Assembly: GCA_026874595.1 (NCBI GenBank)
Contig: CM049320.1
Span: 35,808,214 to 35,872,213, forward strand
Direction: 5' to 3'
Source of the DNA: Sipunculus nudus
Lineage: Eukaryota > Annelida > Sipuncula > Golfingiida > Sipunculidae
DNA length: 64,000 nt
Within the stretch, counting starts at the first letter, position 1. Each line of letters starts with the position of its first letter. This document shows positions 1-12,919 of this stretch, piece by piece. The position numbers and the translations under genes are program-made. Under the pieces are notes generated by a model. It was not told the origin of the DNA. It searched no databases and was given only the letters and a program-made list of their open reading frames with translations.

Positions 1-2300
1 AATGATAAGCATGATCAAATAGCAGCAAACTTATCAATAACTGGCCCTAAACCTATGACTGCACGTTCTACAGCATACGCGACAGAAAGTTACAAAGCAC
101 TACCTTGGTTGTTATCGCTTTAGGGATAAATAATATGATGTTCGTCTGATATTAACATCAACAGGCTGGGTTATATTATAGAAACACATGACTCTGGTAA
201 AAATGGCTCTGATACAAATAGTGGGCAGCCAAAGTTGATTTATTCCCTTTTTAAGGGCATTGCTTGTTAATAGCAGCCATCCATGCTAGATCAATCAGCC
301 AAAGAGTGGAAAAAAGGTGTTGGTGGATGCCACCAGAAATTTTGAATTTCAAGGTAATTTTCAAGGTCAAACTGAAAAATAGGCGAGCCTAGGTCGATTT
401 TTCAGTTTTCGGGAAATTGCTTGTTAATATCAGACATCTATGCCAGATCAACCAACTAACAGTGATGGTGGATGTCATCCTACATTTAAACCTTTAAGTT
501 CATTTTCAAGATTAAATCGAAGAAAATTGAATGGGAACGGGTTTAGTATTTCGCCACCAATAAAACCAAGGAATATTCGATAACCTTAAGTTTTAGAGAT
601 TTTTTTGTGTCAAGTGCAATGTACCCAAGTCACGTAATACTGATGGACATAATTTTTTACAATTTGAAGTATGAAAAGTACAACTTAAAAGTGTGTTTTT
701 GTTTCACAGAAATTTTTTTTACTACTCTTAATCAAGACATATGGATGCAGAATAAAGGGTACTTTTTATGTGTTCCTCAAAGTTCCTTTTACACACATTA
801 AATGATAAAAAAATAAAACAATGCCGCTTTTTGTAAAAAAAAAACAAAACAGGACAAACATCCATGAAGAACGGATATTTGCTTATAATAATTTTGTTTT
901 GGGAGCGAGTTGTGGGTATGAGAACAGGAGTGGGTCCAGTATTCAGGAAAAGGAGAGATTCAACTCGGGAGGAGTAATGCTAAAGCCTGAAAAGAAGGTC
1001 CCCAGCTCCGTAAAAGGAGGGGTCCAGATCGTAATAATTGATCCGAACCCCTTAAAAAAGACTGCTGCACCTGAACGGTGGGGGGGGGGGGGGGGGGGTT
1101 CCTCTGGATCCGCTTCTGCCGACCACCCTGGATGGACATTTCACATTTAAAGTTAAAACGCATACGGAAACATTCAGAGGGGCTCTTAAAATAGCTGCAG
1201 CGATGACGAAAAAGGCGATTTCGATCATTATATATTAGTCATTACATAGAAATGTTTTAGTAAGTCCAAGTAACTTTCTCAATGCAATTTTCAAGGTCAA
1301 ACGGAACAAAATAGGAATGGTAACAAAGCATTTACTTTGATGAACTTCAAAGCAGAACACCACATATAAAATAGTTCTATAAAACATTACAGTTCACATT
1401 CCCGTGTACTTCAAAGTTACACATCCCAGATAAATGTTGCACAAAACTGTTGAAGAATAGGTCACACATTCGCTGAACGAAAAAAAGTTACATATCATAG
1501 TTGAAGAAAAAAAAACAAACACTAAAATTTAATGGAGGAGGCAGCATGTATATACCGTTTATGACTTTATAACTTCTGTTGGTATCTAGGTGAAAAGGCA
1601 GATTATTATTTCAGTACTAATCCCAGCCTGAAGTATACGCTCCATCACAACATGCCAAGCTCGAACCATGTATAATGAGGACAATAACGATCGACACAGG
1701 TGCCCACAACTCTCTCCACCTATATGTCTGTGTAGCCGACTTATTATGTACCCTTATTTATTTCCTAATTATTGTACATCAATATTACTTTCAAAAGAAT
1801 TTAATTGATTAAAGCAGCTGACGGGTCCTAGCCTTTCATGTAAGTGATTATAATGTACCTTACCAGACCTAAGTGCATTAAATATGAACATGTAAATTAT
1901 CGAGAAAAAAAAAGATATTTCATCTTGCACGTCCTTTCGCCCTAACCTAAAGATAATTCTAAAGGTATTTGTACAGCTAAAGAGAAGAATTAAAGAATTA
2001 AAATGACAGAATAATAGACTATTTCAAAAATTGCTGTTCAAGTAAAGAATCTTTATAACTCCTCTAGATCTGAAAGGTACAAATAAAAGCACCTAGGTTT
2101 GTAGCGAAAGATTTTAACAGCTTATACGAGGATTGTATTCAAATAAACAAAATATCTTGCATTAAAAGCATACTGGTCGAGAAATAATCATGGTTAAAAA
2201 ATAGTGGATAGTATATTACCAAACCTGCTAGATATACATTTGAATTAGCTACTATTTAATAAAAGGTACAGCTTTAGAGGGCAATAACAATGAAATTACC
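1..2300. other. Intergenic, no gene recognised
   Basis: AT-rich sequence with no convincing exon. Two related segments, near 245-345 and 410-480, share 'GCTTGTTAATA' and 'GGTGGATG' motifs, and 'CAAGGTCAAAC' recurs near 363 and 1288. These suggest an old, degenerate repeat. The open frames here are short, of low complexity or cross a G run. Confidence 0.5.
1080..1098. repeat. Poly-G tract, 19 bp
   Basis: An uninterrupted G run. It gives an artificial poly-Gly or poly-Pro stretch in the open frames on either strand. Homopolymer length is prone to assembly error. Confidence 0.9.
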
Positions 2301-2700
2301 AAATAATTATTACTGTTATTTGTCACTAATACTCCCATCATATTTCCATATTACTTAAATGGTTTCAAGCACCTGGGATTTTTATTCATGCATGCAATTG
2401 ATTAATCAGTCAAAGATATTTAATAACAAATCTCGATATTGATACACATTATGTCATGATATTTTCTTATTGTTCTAATCTTAACACTATACTCGTCATA
2501 GTAGCATGTTCTGTCAAATAATTATTATTGTTATTTGTCACTTTTACTGTCATCATATTTCCATATGACTTAAATGGTTTCAAACCCCGAGACTTTCATT
2601 CATGCATGCAACCTTTTAATCGGTCATAAATATTCAATTACAAGTCTCATTATTGATACACATTATTATTCTATTCATACTACTATAGTCATAGTAGCAT
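2301..2700. repeat. Tandem duplication, period about 215 bp
   Basis: Two diverged head-to-tail copies begin at about 2301 and 2516. Both run through 'AATAATTATTA', 'ATCATATTTCCATAT', 'CTTAAATGGTTTCAA', 'CATTCATGCATGCAA' and 'GTCATAGTAGCAT'. No coding capacity is apparent. Confidence 0.85.
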
Positions 2701-2887
2701 ATAAATGAAACTAGTTGAAAAAAAAGACATTATAAAAATGATTATATACCCGTTGTCATTATCATAAATAAAATAATAGTAGAATGCGTCAACTTTAGAC
2801 TTGATTTGCCTTGTGACAATAAGAAATAAAAAAAAATTGCTGTAAAAATAATTCTAGGAGATTTTTTCAGAGTTTGACGGGCCAACT

Positions 2888-3499
2888 AAAATTGAATGTC
2901 AGCATCTGTTTGTTGTATTCAATGACCATAATAATTAAAGAACATACATGCGTATATTTCCTGGCATTAAATTACAGGAGATTTATTATCCACAGACACA
3001 AAAACACATGCTTACCACACTGTGTATCTTTTAACACTATCATATATTCAGCACTTCACCATAAGAGCTTGGCCCTTTTCCTGGTTCCAAAAAGTGTGCC
3101 TGCCCTAATGATAACGCCATTACCAGGCAATCCCTTATCCCAATGTCCAGTATCATACATCGCCCCCTACTGGCAACTCTGGATAATAAATTAAACTGTA
3201 AAATGAAATTGAATGTCAACATATGTCTGTTGTATTCAATGACCATACTAATTAAAGAACATACATGCATAATATTTCTGGCATAAATTTGCAAGAGCCT
3301 TATTATCCACAGACACAAAAACACATGCTTACCACAATGTAGACCTTTTAACCCTATCATGTATTCAGCACTTCAGCACAAAAGCTTGGCCCTTTCCCTG
3401 GTTCAAAAAGTGTGCCAGTCCTAATGATAGCGCCCTCAACAGGCAGTCCCCTATCCCAATATCCAGCATCATACATCGACCCCTACTGGCAATCCTGGC
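2888..3499. repeat. Tandem duplication, period about 317 bp
   Basis: Two copies begin at about 2888 and 3206. Both contain 'TTGAATGTCA', 'TATTATCCACAGACACAAAA', 'CTTGGCCCTTT' and 'CATCATACATCG'-type blocks and end near 'CCCTACTGGCAA'. The roughly 100-residue open frames on both strands are by-products of the repeat. Confidence 0.85.
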
Positions 3500-3639
3500 T
3501 CGAAAAGGTATTTCCTATCTACATGAGTGTTAGCTCCATTGGATACCCATGGACAGCAGTTTGTCAAACTGTTGTCAACATTCTAACGTGCGATTGCGGG
3601 GCTATTTCAGACAGATGATTCACGATCCCGCACAAAATA

Positions 3640-6600
3640 GGGGGGGGGGAGTCGGCGAATTCACGGAGAATTTTTAAGGATGTTTTATATATTCATAGTT
3701 ACAGATTACATGAAAATCGTCTGTAAACCTCTACGATGTTAATCGTATCATATTTCCACACTGTTAAAAGAACAAATTAATTAAAAATCTTGCGATTTAT
3801 TGTCTTCACTGCTACTACATTTATCTCATTTTTACCATTACCATCATATCCTTAGCTGACTTTAAGGTGATTATGATAATGAATCCCTTAAATTTGTATT
3901 CTGTTTTCATTAATTTTAGAATTATTTGTAGTATTTAAATGATATTTTCACTTACAAATTTGTTATTAGAATTTGCAAAATAATCTTAATGTTTTTGTTA
4001 TTAATATTATTATATTTTAGTAATGCAATTAGTAACATTTTATGCTTAGACATATGTTTTATAAATATCGTTTCATCATTAAATTTTACACAATTTTACA
4101 CTTGTATTAACATTGTAGCGTGCTTTCATTCTATATAAACTTTATAATTCAATTACTGTAATTAAATATTGTCAACTTTTGCTATTTTCAATAACCAATT
4201 TTGATAATTAGTTTTAATGGCAATTATTAATATGTATACATCATTATGTCTTCTTTAAAATTGTGTATGTCAAACACCAGCACAGTCACGGTGATAAAGT
4301 GTTGCTGAAGTTAAAAATATAAAGATCTATGACTGTAAATTCTATATAGGTGCATATTTTTGTTATTGTTTATACAATAAACTGTTAAAATTTCTTACAT
4401 TTTATGCATTTTGCGTGAAAAAGGGTGGGTATTATTCTCAACTGTCATGGTGTCAGCATGTTTTCCTCAGACATAAACCAACAAGACCATATTGACAGCT
4501 CCAAATACATAACTTTGCAAGGATTATAAAATAAATTGGTTTTCCTGATAATAGAATAAACATGTTTATAATATTATGTTAGAAGTTTTCAAGTAACTTT
4601 ATGTTTATATGCAACTGTCAATGTATAAAAAAATGTTCAATACTCGAAAATTTCTTCGGGGATTCTCCGTGTATTGTCCAGCTCTCTGCGGATTCACCAA
4701 CTTTTAGACGTCACAACAGGTGTCGGATGCACGCTTCTGACTGGACAACACGTTGTTTTGACTCAGGGATGTAAGGCATTTGATGTGCACGCGCACGTGG
4801 ACAAACCAGCTTATCGATTCAAGGGCTTTCAGAACAATAATCAAGTAACAGACAATGTCATTCATTAAATTTTGTGCCATTGTTTCTTACCCAGTGAACA
4901 CTTTCGTTAGATCTGAAGCCAAGCTTAAAACTGCTCTTTTATGTCAATAAAACGAGCTCTTATCAGTCGTTAGTTCAAATGTGACTGCTTGTCGATGAAA
5001 CACATGTATTTGTTTACAAATGTCAGTCTGAATTTGGCTCGTGTTTTTCAGTCTGTTAGTCGTCTGTCGAAAATTGAGCATTTATTTTCACTGTCATTTT
5101 TTATGGCAGACAGGTTTACGTTTTATTTTTAATTGGATCTCCCGCAAACAATTTATAAGTTATAGTAGTACCATGAATAATAATAGCCCGGGTTAGCCAA
5201 GGTCAAGGTTAACAATGGTGCCGCTGATCCAGCCAGGAGAACGTTCTCGGGGCTGATTAAAGGTGGATAAATTCCGTTAATCATGAAACAAAATATTATT
5301 TATGGGGTAGGTTAGTCTATTGGGTGGTTTTACACAGAAAGACAAAAGATGGCTGCTTAAAAACGAGAGGGAAAAGAGTGCAGGTGCAGACGGGAGTGTT
5401 GTCTATCGGATCGGCATTGTCAAAATTCCCAGCTTGCAGTACATAAGGCACTACTTTATACTCATATATAGTGCATTTTTGTCCATTTCTCGATAAAAAA
5501 ACACAACCACAACTAGGGATTCGAGCGACTGTGATTTATTATACAGTGGTGAAATCATGGAGGCGCGGTGAGAGGGTTCCTTCTTGTTTCGACCTGAAAC
5601 ATACCGGAAATATAAAAAGATACGTTAAATAACGAATACTACCACCGAATCTCGTCTACTATCTACGGTGGCTCGTATAGGATACACAGGAAATTGTTTT
5701 GTATCATGTTCCCACGCGATAATTATAGCGTGCGCTCACGTTGGTATGCCCTGCTCGTGGAACAAGAATGTCTCGGGAATGAACAGGAATGAATGGACAA
5801 GAATGTCTGTTGTCTGTTGTATGTCAGAGCGTTAATGCAACTTGAATTGTTTGTATGTAATTTTGTTGTATGTGCGTTTACGCCGAATGCTTTGATGGAA
5901 ATTTTACAGCGGCTTTCATTGCGTTGAAAAACTTGCCCATTTTTATGTGTTAAGGAAAACTTTATTTAGTTTGTGCAGGGTTATTGATTTTAAGGTTAGG
6001 GTAAGGGTGATATTAACCCGTGTGTATTAAACATATGAGGGGTATTTCACGGTATTTGCGACACAAAAGAAAGAAAAATAATTTGTGAGAATCTTTAAAA
6101 AATGCCATCCAACTTAAAGAGCAAAATTGAAGAGCAAAATTACTGCAGGCAAATATTAAATATTTGTTTGGTGATTTACTTAATAGTGATAGAAGTAAAT
6201 TTTGTTATGGAAGGGACATGTTGTCACGGACGGGAAACAACATTATACAAACATTACGGCAACATCAAAACAGTAATTATCAGTCTTTCATTCAGCTGAG
6301 CTAAAAACGGTTTGCATGAGTAAGATATTTAATATACATGAATCAATTATTTAAATTATGTTGCCTCTAATTAACATAAGCTTATTATTTATCTAAATGG
6401 ATGAATATGTAAATCTTGGATTAATATTGGAAAATATGCTGTCGACTGTTAGAAATCTTCCTTTAAAAGAATATGTTGGCCCGGTCAAGAACTTGGACAA
6501 ACAGGTCCCGTCCGTGACAAAATTTGTGTGCTGTCCGTGAGGGCATTAAATTAGAAATAAGTGAATCTTTTAAATAGAAATCGAAATTACAACTTATTTT

Positions 6601-8700
6601 TAACAAAGCTGTTTCTTGAGGCAAACACCGGATAAGGACATTTAAACTTCACTTATATTAGATGAACTGGATTTTCGGGTTGAAACACCTTCAATGTATG
6701 TCGGAATGGTGTCCTGTCCGTGACACTTAATTAGAGTAGTAGTAGTTTATTATTAATGTGCAACATTTACATATTTTTCCAATTAGAAGAATATAATTAC
6801 TAAAAGGATGCACGTCAGCTGATGTATGACACTTTATTAGCAGTTCTCAACCTAATGTACTTCTTTTAGTCTTTATTCATGAAGTTACTTGCCGGTTAGT
6901 TTAAAACCATGACCCCAGTCTCTCAATGTCTGTCCCATATGGAACGAAGATCTACCGTAAAATGCCCCATATGAATTCTTAAGCTTGTTATTTGCGATCA
7001 TCGTCGGGGCTAACATACACGTTAGTTAGCATAGACAGATGGATTAATATCGACATTCATATCGTTCTACCTCACATAAATGCAACTTGCTGCCATGTAA
7101 AAAAAGTATATAGATTTTGTTCAGGTGTGGATCATGTTAGGCATTGTTTAATTTATAACCAAGGCTATATTAATGTCCCTGTAAATATTACATTTAAGTA
7201 GCTGCTGTCATTTATTAGTCATAACTAGATACTGGTTTAACAGATACAAACCTTATTGCTGTATTAAGCGAATACTTCACATTCTCCTCATTATTATGTT
7301 TATTCTCAGATAACCTGAATTAACATCGTGTACACCTGGCTGTATCTCGAGCTGATTTTAAAAACTACTACATGACCAACTAGTCAAAGTGTTTAACAGA
7401 AAGGGGAGCTTGTCTGTGAATATATTTTCAAAACATAGTATTTTCTCGGCCTGATAAGACCTTACTACCAAGGATTAACTTCAGTTCTTTTGCTCCGAAC
7501 CCTCTAAACACGGGATTTGTGTGTAAATGGTTATAAGTGATATGCCATCAGTAATACTAATCACATGGTGGTTATTATGTGTACACGTGTCGACACCAGG
7601 AAAATAATTACATGATTGTTAGGACCAAGGAGTTTATAAACAATGTTTTAGAACTGATTCATAGAAAAACTTGATATCCGAAAGTCAGCATTTAATGTGT
7701 CATCGAAATCTAACACTTAATACAGAATATTATAACGCATATGGCAAAATGGTATTTGTTTGTACCAAAGTGTATCTCATTTGTAATAGTACTATAAATT
7801 CATCAATTTTGTCACTTTTACAAATCGTATTTGTTTAAGCCATAATAGATTCAAATCGCTTTGAATGAATGCATAACTACACATTGATCCTGTCGGTCGT
7901 GCCGTTAAACATAATTAACGTGGCTGAGGACACTTCTATATCACAGGCGCTTCTCCTGGTGTTTACATATTAGAACCCATGCTGCTTGATGGTTTTTAGA
8001 AGGATAAACATTATTTGTTTTTATATATTTTGGGACATTAACTTTTTCTTTTTATATTTGTACCTCTTACGGTTGGTACTACATGATTTGCTGCTATGTA
8101 GTACGATTTGCTGCTAATTCTAATAGTGTAACTAATAATCGATGCATGGAATTGGAGTTGAGTGTTTGCTTTTTACCTGATGACCACGTTCATTCTAACA
8201 TGAACGAACTACTGGTTTTATTTGTTCTAATATGAAATACTATTATTTACACTTATAAATTAGGAATTTGAGCATTCAATTTACTCTAAATATATAAATT
8301 TCATTTCGATTTTAATCATGCTCTTCACTTAGTCTTTCCGATATTTATTGAGTGTATGAACTTCTTGTCAAACTGAAAATAATATGATGTTGGTCATTGA
8401 TTACTGCCTTCTCTGCAAATTACAGAATATACATAGACGTTCACAAAAATGATCATCTATATTTCAGTCTTACCTCAGATTTAAGTGCACAAAAACAATA
8501 AAATTACAATGATTCCCTCTTCATGTTTTCCTACTAACTCTGTGTTTATTCTGAATTACGGTAGTTTAAACTTTGCCAAAAACTCCTTAGTAAAGGTACG
8601 TCAATATATGTATATTGTCCGAACTGCTCCCACAACCAAACTGTGACATCGTGTGTATCCATGGCTCCCCGATTACTAGCTAATGAGACCGTAAACATGG
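3640..8700. other. Long AT-rich intergenic stretch, no gene recognised
   Basis: Both strands were read without finding a protein domain, RNA gene or spliced exon series. The only structured item is an inverted repeat at 6221-6520, listed separately. The open frames are short and without recognisable motifs. Confidence 0.45.
6221..6520. repeat. 14-bp perfect inverted repeat enclosing about 270 bp
   Basis: TTGTCACGGACGGG at 6221-6234 is the exact reverse complement of CCCGTCCGTGACAA at 6507-6520. Partial copies of the right arm, 'CTGTCCGTGA' and 'CTGTCCGTGACA', follow near 6531 and 6714. This could be the termini of a short DNA transposon with degenerate partners. No flanking target duplication was identified, so the element type is unassigned. 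Confidence 0.6.
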
Positions 8701-8708
8701 GAGATAGG

Positions 8709-8711
<3 letters not shown>

Positions 8712-8769
<58 letters not shown>
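8712..8769. repeat. (TA)n microsatellite
   Basis: An uninterrupted TA dinucleotide run of about 58 bp. The Ile-Tyr repeat open frames on both strands here are artefacts. Confidence 0.95.
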
Positions 8770-8772
<3 letters not shown>

Positions 8773-9189
8773 TCATCACCTCACTCATTTGCACTACCAA
8801 AGGATGTTTTGCTGTTGTCACGAAATGGATCGTGTCATTTTTTTATTTTCATTTCTCGGGTTAGCTGTAACGGGATAGCTGTATATTTTTATTTGTTAAG
8901 CCAGAATTGACACGCCGGTCAGAGTATTGTGTTGTTTGACAATAGTTGTATTCAAAAGAGGGGCTACCGAGTGTGCTGCATGTCATGTTATGTCATTGTT
9001 GTGGCGATTGCTTTGGCGTGTTTTGTTCCCATTGAATTTAGTATTCAGCGTGCTCAGGAATAAAGATGGGCTATGGTAGAAAAAAAGACCAGCCTTTCTA
9101 TTAGTCTTATAAATCTAAATGAGCCTCTGGGATATTAGGGCATTTAAAGAATGTATACACAATGTTAGGACACAGTCTGTGGAGCCTGC

Positions 9190-9375
9190 TGGGTTCAGAA
9201 AGGCCCACCGCCTGTGTCCAGAGAAGTGCCGCTGCCCAGTGACGAGAGGTCCTGCTACCCGGTGTCCAGAGAGGTTTTGTAACCCAGTGTAGAGAGCTTG
9301 TGCAACCCAGCGTCCATGCAGGTGTTGCAACCCAGTGTCCAGAGAGGTGCTACCATTCAGTGACCAGAGAGGTGT
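9190..9375. repeat. Minisatellite, about 25-bp period
   Basis: A degenerate unit of the type 'CCCAGTGTCCAGAGAGGTG', with copies beginning near 9258, 9283, 9306, 9331 and 9356. Spacing is 23-25 bp. Confidence 0.8.
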
Positions 9376-9479
9376 CAAAATAGGTGCTGCTGCCAAATAA
9401 CCGGAGAAGCCATTATAATGCCATCTGTACGGCAACTATCTCAGGTTTTTTCTCAATGTTGAAACATTTATTGTTTTAA

Positions 9480-9810
9480 TCAAGCTCTTTAACTAGATCG
9501 AAAACTAGTGGGCTTGACCTGGACCTTCAAGGTCAAATCAGTCAGAAAAGAAAGTATTTGCAAACATTATAACTTTTGAACCACCCAATATCTTTTCATG
9601 GAACTCGATTCGTGAAATATCTGTACCAAAATCTCGGACAAGTTCGAAAACTGGTGACCTTGACCTTCAACATCATGGTCAAATAGGCCGCATTATTTGT
9701 GAACCCAATAATTTTAGAAGTAGCACATGTTTTTTGTTCAAATTTAAAACGCAAATGATTTTGTTCAAGTCCCTTAAGAAGCTCGAAAACTACTAAAGTG
9801 AACTCCATAT
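9480..9810. repeat. Degenerate dispersed repeat with AAGGTCA-type blocks
   Basis: Two related halves, near 9490-9545 and 9625-9680, each contain a 'CGAAAACT.GTG..CTTGACC' block followed by a direct 'GACCTTCAA' block. The hexamer resembles a nuclear-receptor half-site, but the arrangement looks like an old interspersed repeat. Confidence 0.4.
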
Positions 9811-9829
9811 TACGACAATTCTACATAAC

Positions 9830-11690
9830 CAACTCTTATCGGCCTTTATCCAGCCATTTGTACGGCAAATCTGTATTAGCAACCTCTCATGGCCATTAAC
9901 ATACCATCTATGCGCTAATCTATATTAATAGTCGCTCACGGCCATAATTATGTCATCTATACACGAATTCTATATTACCAACGTTTCACGATTATATATC
10001 ATGTCACTTTACGGTCGATCTTTATGAGCAGGCGATCGATCTCATGGCCTTGGTAATGCCATATATTCGGCAATGCTTTATAAGCAAACTGTCGGGGCCA
10101 TTATTATGAAGTCTATGCGGCAATTCTATATTAGCATCATATCAACGGCGTTTAAGCTTATTCTTTATTATAACCTTTTAGGGTTATTATCATGCCATTT
10201 TTACTGAAGTTCTGTATTAGCAACCTCTCATGGCCATTAGTATCCCATCTGTACGCCTATTCTATATTACCATCTATACGCCAGTTCTATATGACCAACG
10301 CCTCACGGTTATTTATCATGTCAACTTTATGGCCAATCTATATTAGGAACCTTTATTTTTTCCAATTTTTTCGGGTTTTTTTTTTTTTCTCTTTTTTTCT
10401 GATCTGCAATGAAAGTGTCATCTGTTAACAGGACACAAATCGTAGCCACTGGACTTGGAATCTTCAAACTTTACATCCAGGGAGGTCCATGAAAAATCTT
10501 CTTGAAAACCTGAAATTAGGTCTCCATTACCGATATCTTTGGAGCTCCAAATACCCCCAAAATAATGCAAAATTTGATACAAAAGCTCAAGTATCTGAAT
10601 AACTACTGCATTGATCACCATGATTCTTTGCATGTTCCATCACTTCCTGTAAACTGGTTGTGCCACCTGTATTTTTTTTTTATTTTTTTGGCATTTTTTT
10701 CTCTATTTATGAGACCTTCAAATGAAGTGGTCATGGCACAATCTGTAACTGCTGAACCTAGAATCTTCTTACTTGACATCCAGGGAGACTAATGAAAAAT
10801 CTACTTGGAAACCTGAAATTAAGTTTCTGTTACCCATATTCTCCGAGCTTTAGGGCTCATAAATACCCCCAAGAATAATTGAAAATTTGATACAAACAAA
10901 AGCTCCAGTATCTGAATAACTAATGCCTTGATAGCCATGATTCTTTAGATATATATATTGATCATGGAGTGTTTCATCAGTTACTGCAGACTGGTGGCAC
11001 TAGCTGTATTTTTTTTTTTCAATTTTTTACGCATTTTTTTCTTTTATGAGACCTTCAAATGAAGTTGTCATCCGTCCAAAATCCCACTGAAACCAATTTC
11101 TAAGCACTCTTCACAAAATTCATGATTTGTTTGCACTCTGGCAGTCATTTTGCTCATTGTTCAACATTCCATGAATTCAGTTGAGTGTCATGGCCCATGG
11201 GCCCCTTGTTTTTTATCATGTCATCTATACGGCCAAATTATATAACCAACCTCTAATGGTCTTTATCATGGCACCTATATGGCAATTCTATATATTCAAC
11301 CCCTTAAGACCATTGTCATGCCATCGTTACGGCAATTATTTATGATAACCTCTAATGGTCATTTGTCTTGCTATCTATAAGACAATTCTATATTACCAAC
11401 CTCTAACGGCCTTTATCATGCCCTGTTCACTACTCTATTTTAATAAACTCTCACGGCCATCTTTTATATCATCTATACGGCAATTCTATATTACAATACT
11501 CTCACGGTCATTCATCATGGCATCTATACGGCAATTCTATATTTCAAACCTTTCACGGCCATCATCATGTCATATATACGGCGATTCTATATTACCAACT
11601 TCTCCCGGCCATTGTCATGCCATCGTTCGGGCAATGCTTTATTATAACCATTCCATCTAGTATACAGCAATTCCATATATAACCACCTCT
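9830..11690. repeat. Minisatellite of 49-50 bp units, split by an insertion
   Basis: A degenerate unit of the form 'CATGCCATCTATACGG', 'CAATTCTATATTACCAAC', 'CTCTCACGGCCATTAT' recurs every 49-50 bp; GGCC anchors sit at 9841, 9891 and 9940. The array is interrupted from about 10355 to 11211 by an unrelated interspersed element and then resumes with the same unit until about 11690. The short Tyr- and Ser-rich open frames across it are not genes. Confidence 0.85.
10355..11211 (+). mobile_element. Interspersed repeat (AGCTCAGCTG / CCCTTGTT-tail family), copy 1
   Basis: The left part carries T-rich tracts and blocks such as 'ACAGGACACAAATCGTA', 'CCTGAAATTAGGT', 'TTTGATACAAAAGCTC' and 'GTATCTGAATAACTA'. 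These recur in a second internal copy about 310-330 bp later. The right end is the family tail 'GGCCCATGGGCCCCTTGTT'. The same blocks occur near 12920-14163, 19346-19665 and 25785-25985. It carries no protein, and its class (SINE- or MITE-like) is uncertain. Confidence 0.6.
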
Positions 11691-11699
11691 CAGGATCAA

Positions 11700-12915
11700 T
11701 TATCTTCACGTACTTAAGTATTTCACTTACTTCACTTGCATCTTCTGGAATGAGTCTTACATCAACATCAGTCTTCTTACTTTTTTTTTTTACCAATCTA
11801 TTCTGTTTATATATGGCAGTCAAGTTACAATTATGAAGAGCAAATATAATAATTTAAAATTATGTGCTGAAATATAGGTTCGTATCATTACTTGCAAATA
11901 ATTAGATTTGCAAACAGACACCGCTCGCCAAAAGTAATGTTTTCCTACGGATATTAAAAAGACAGCAAATTACGTTTTAAATCACCAAAGGACCGACAGT
12001 TCTGTCCGAATTTGGAATTATTGTTATTTCTTAGCCCCACCATGATCATTCTGCCGGTCCATGGTGTATACGTTTTACTAGACATATGGAGACATGCGGG
12101 CTGCTTAAATTCATCGCCGGTGCTTAACTAAATAAATGGCTATTGAATAACTTGTCCAAGAGCAAAGGATGGGCTTCACGACTACTGACAGGCTGGTGTG
12201 CCACATTGACACTACCGTGTGTTTTTTTATTCTGAATAGGAATTCAAAACATACATTCACTTAATTTGGTCGCCTCTTTTTCGCTCAAATTTTCATAAAA
12301 GCAATGAGAGTCGAATATCACGGGTTTGATACTATGGATTTAGTTGAACCATGCGACATCCGGTTTCAATTTGTTTTAGTATAAATATGAACCCTGTGCC
12401 AGGCCCGGTGGTGACACCTGGAAAACGTTATGCAAAGCAGTTTTACAGCGAACGGACATATAGAACGAGTAAGGTGTATAACCGCTGTGTATGAACCCCT
12501 TATCGATTTTGACGTAATCTTCACGTCGATGCTGATATATTCAAGCAAATTCTCCTAGCATGTAGAAAAAAAATCCAACCATTCTTTTTATGTTTTAGCC
12601 TCAATGAACTGTTTCTAGCGACACACTATTTAATCTGCGAATAAACACCTAACTTTAACAAATGGAATAAAAGACGCCAAATAAATGTTTGCATATGAAA
12701 ATCATATCACTCCGTTTTTGTATTCTTTTGCATTCTGTTTAACATTTAAATAAAAATGGCAACATCCTTTTAATGAGCTTTTTATATGTCCCTTAGTTTG
12801 AACTGCTGAATATACGCATGGAACCATACCAGGAAAGCCCCTGAGCAATGCCCACACATATTAGGTGAAATAATATTCTTGGGTAGCTACTATGCTTTAT
12901 TTGATAACTAGATAA
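11700..12915. other. Intergenic, no gene recognised
   Basis: Nothing assignable was found. This stretch would be a natural place for the first exon of gene A, but no ATG plus hydrophobic leader ending in a phase-1 donor was found. Confidence 0.4.
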
Positions 12916-12919
12916 TGTA

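Noticed and set aside
821-1163. Overlapping 109- and 67-codon frames on opposite strands
   Set aside because: Both run through the poly-G tract (poly-Gly/poly-Pro) and show no domain or splice signal.
2874-3360. Two 106-codon frames on opposite strands
   Set aside because: They cover the two copies of a tandem duplication. No homology or coding bias is visible.
8546-8864. Open frames rich in Ile-Tyr on both strands
   Set aside because: They are translations of the (TA)n microsatellite. The same applies to frames near 28123-28391, 40267-40550, 41108-41454, 42317-42505, 58363-58566 and 60623-60909.
9190-11690. Regularly spaced short repeats reminiscent of a CRISPR array
   Set aside because: Units are contiguous degenerate minisatellites without unique spacers, and the genome is eukaryotic.
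12695-12740. Candidate signal-peptide exon for gene A (MKIISLRFCILLHSV)
   Set aside because: The leader looks plausible, but the only GT available (12737) gives phase 0 instead of the phase 1 needed, is a weak donor, and the frame stops at once.
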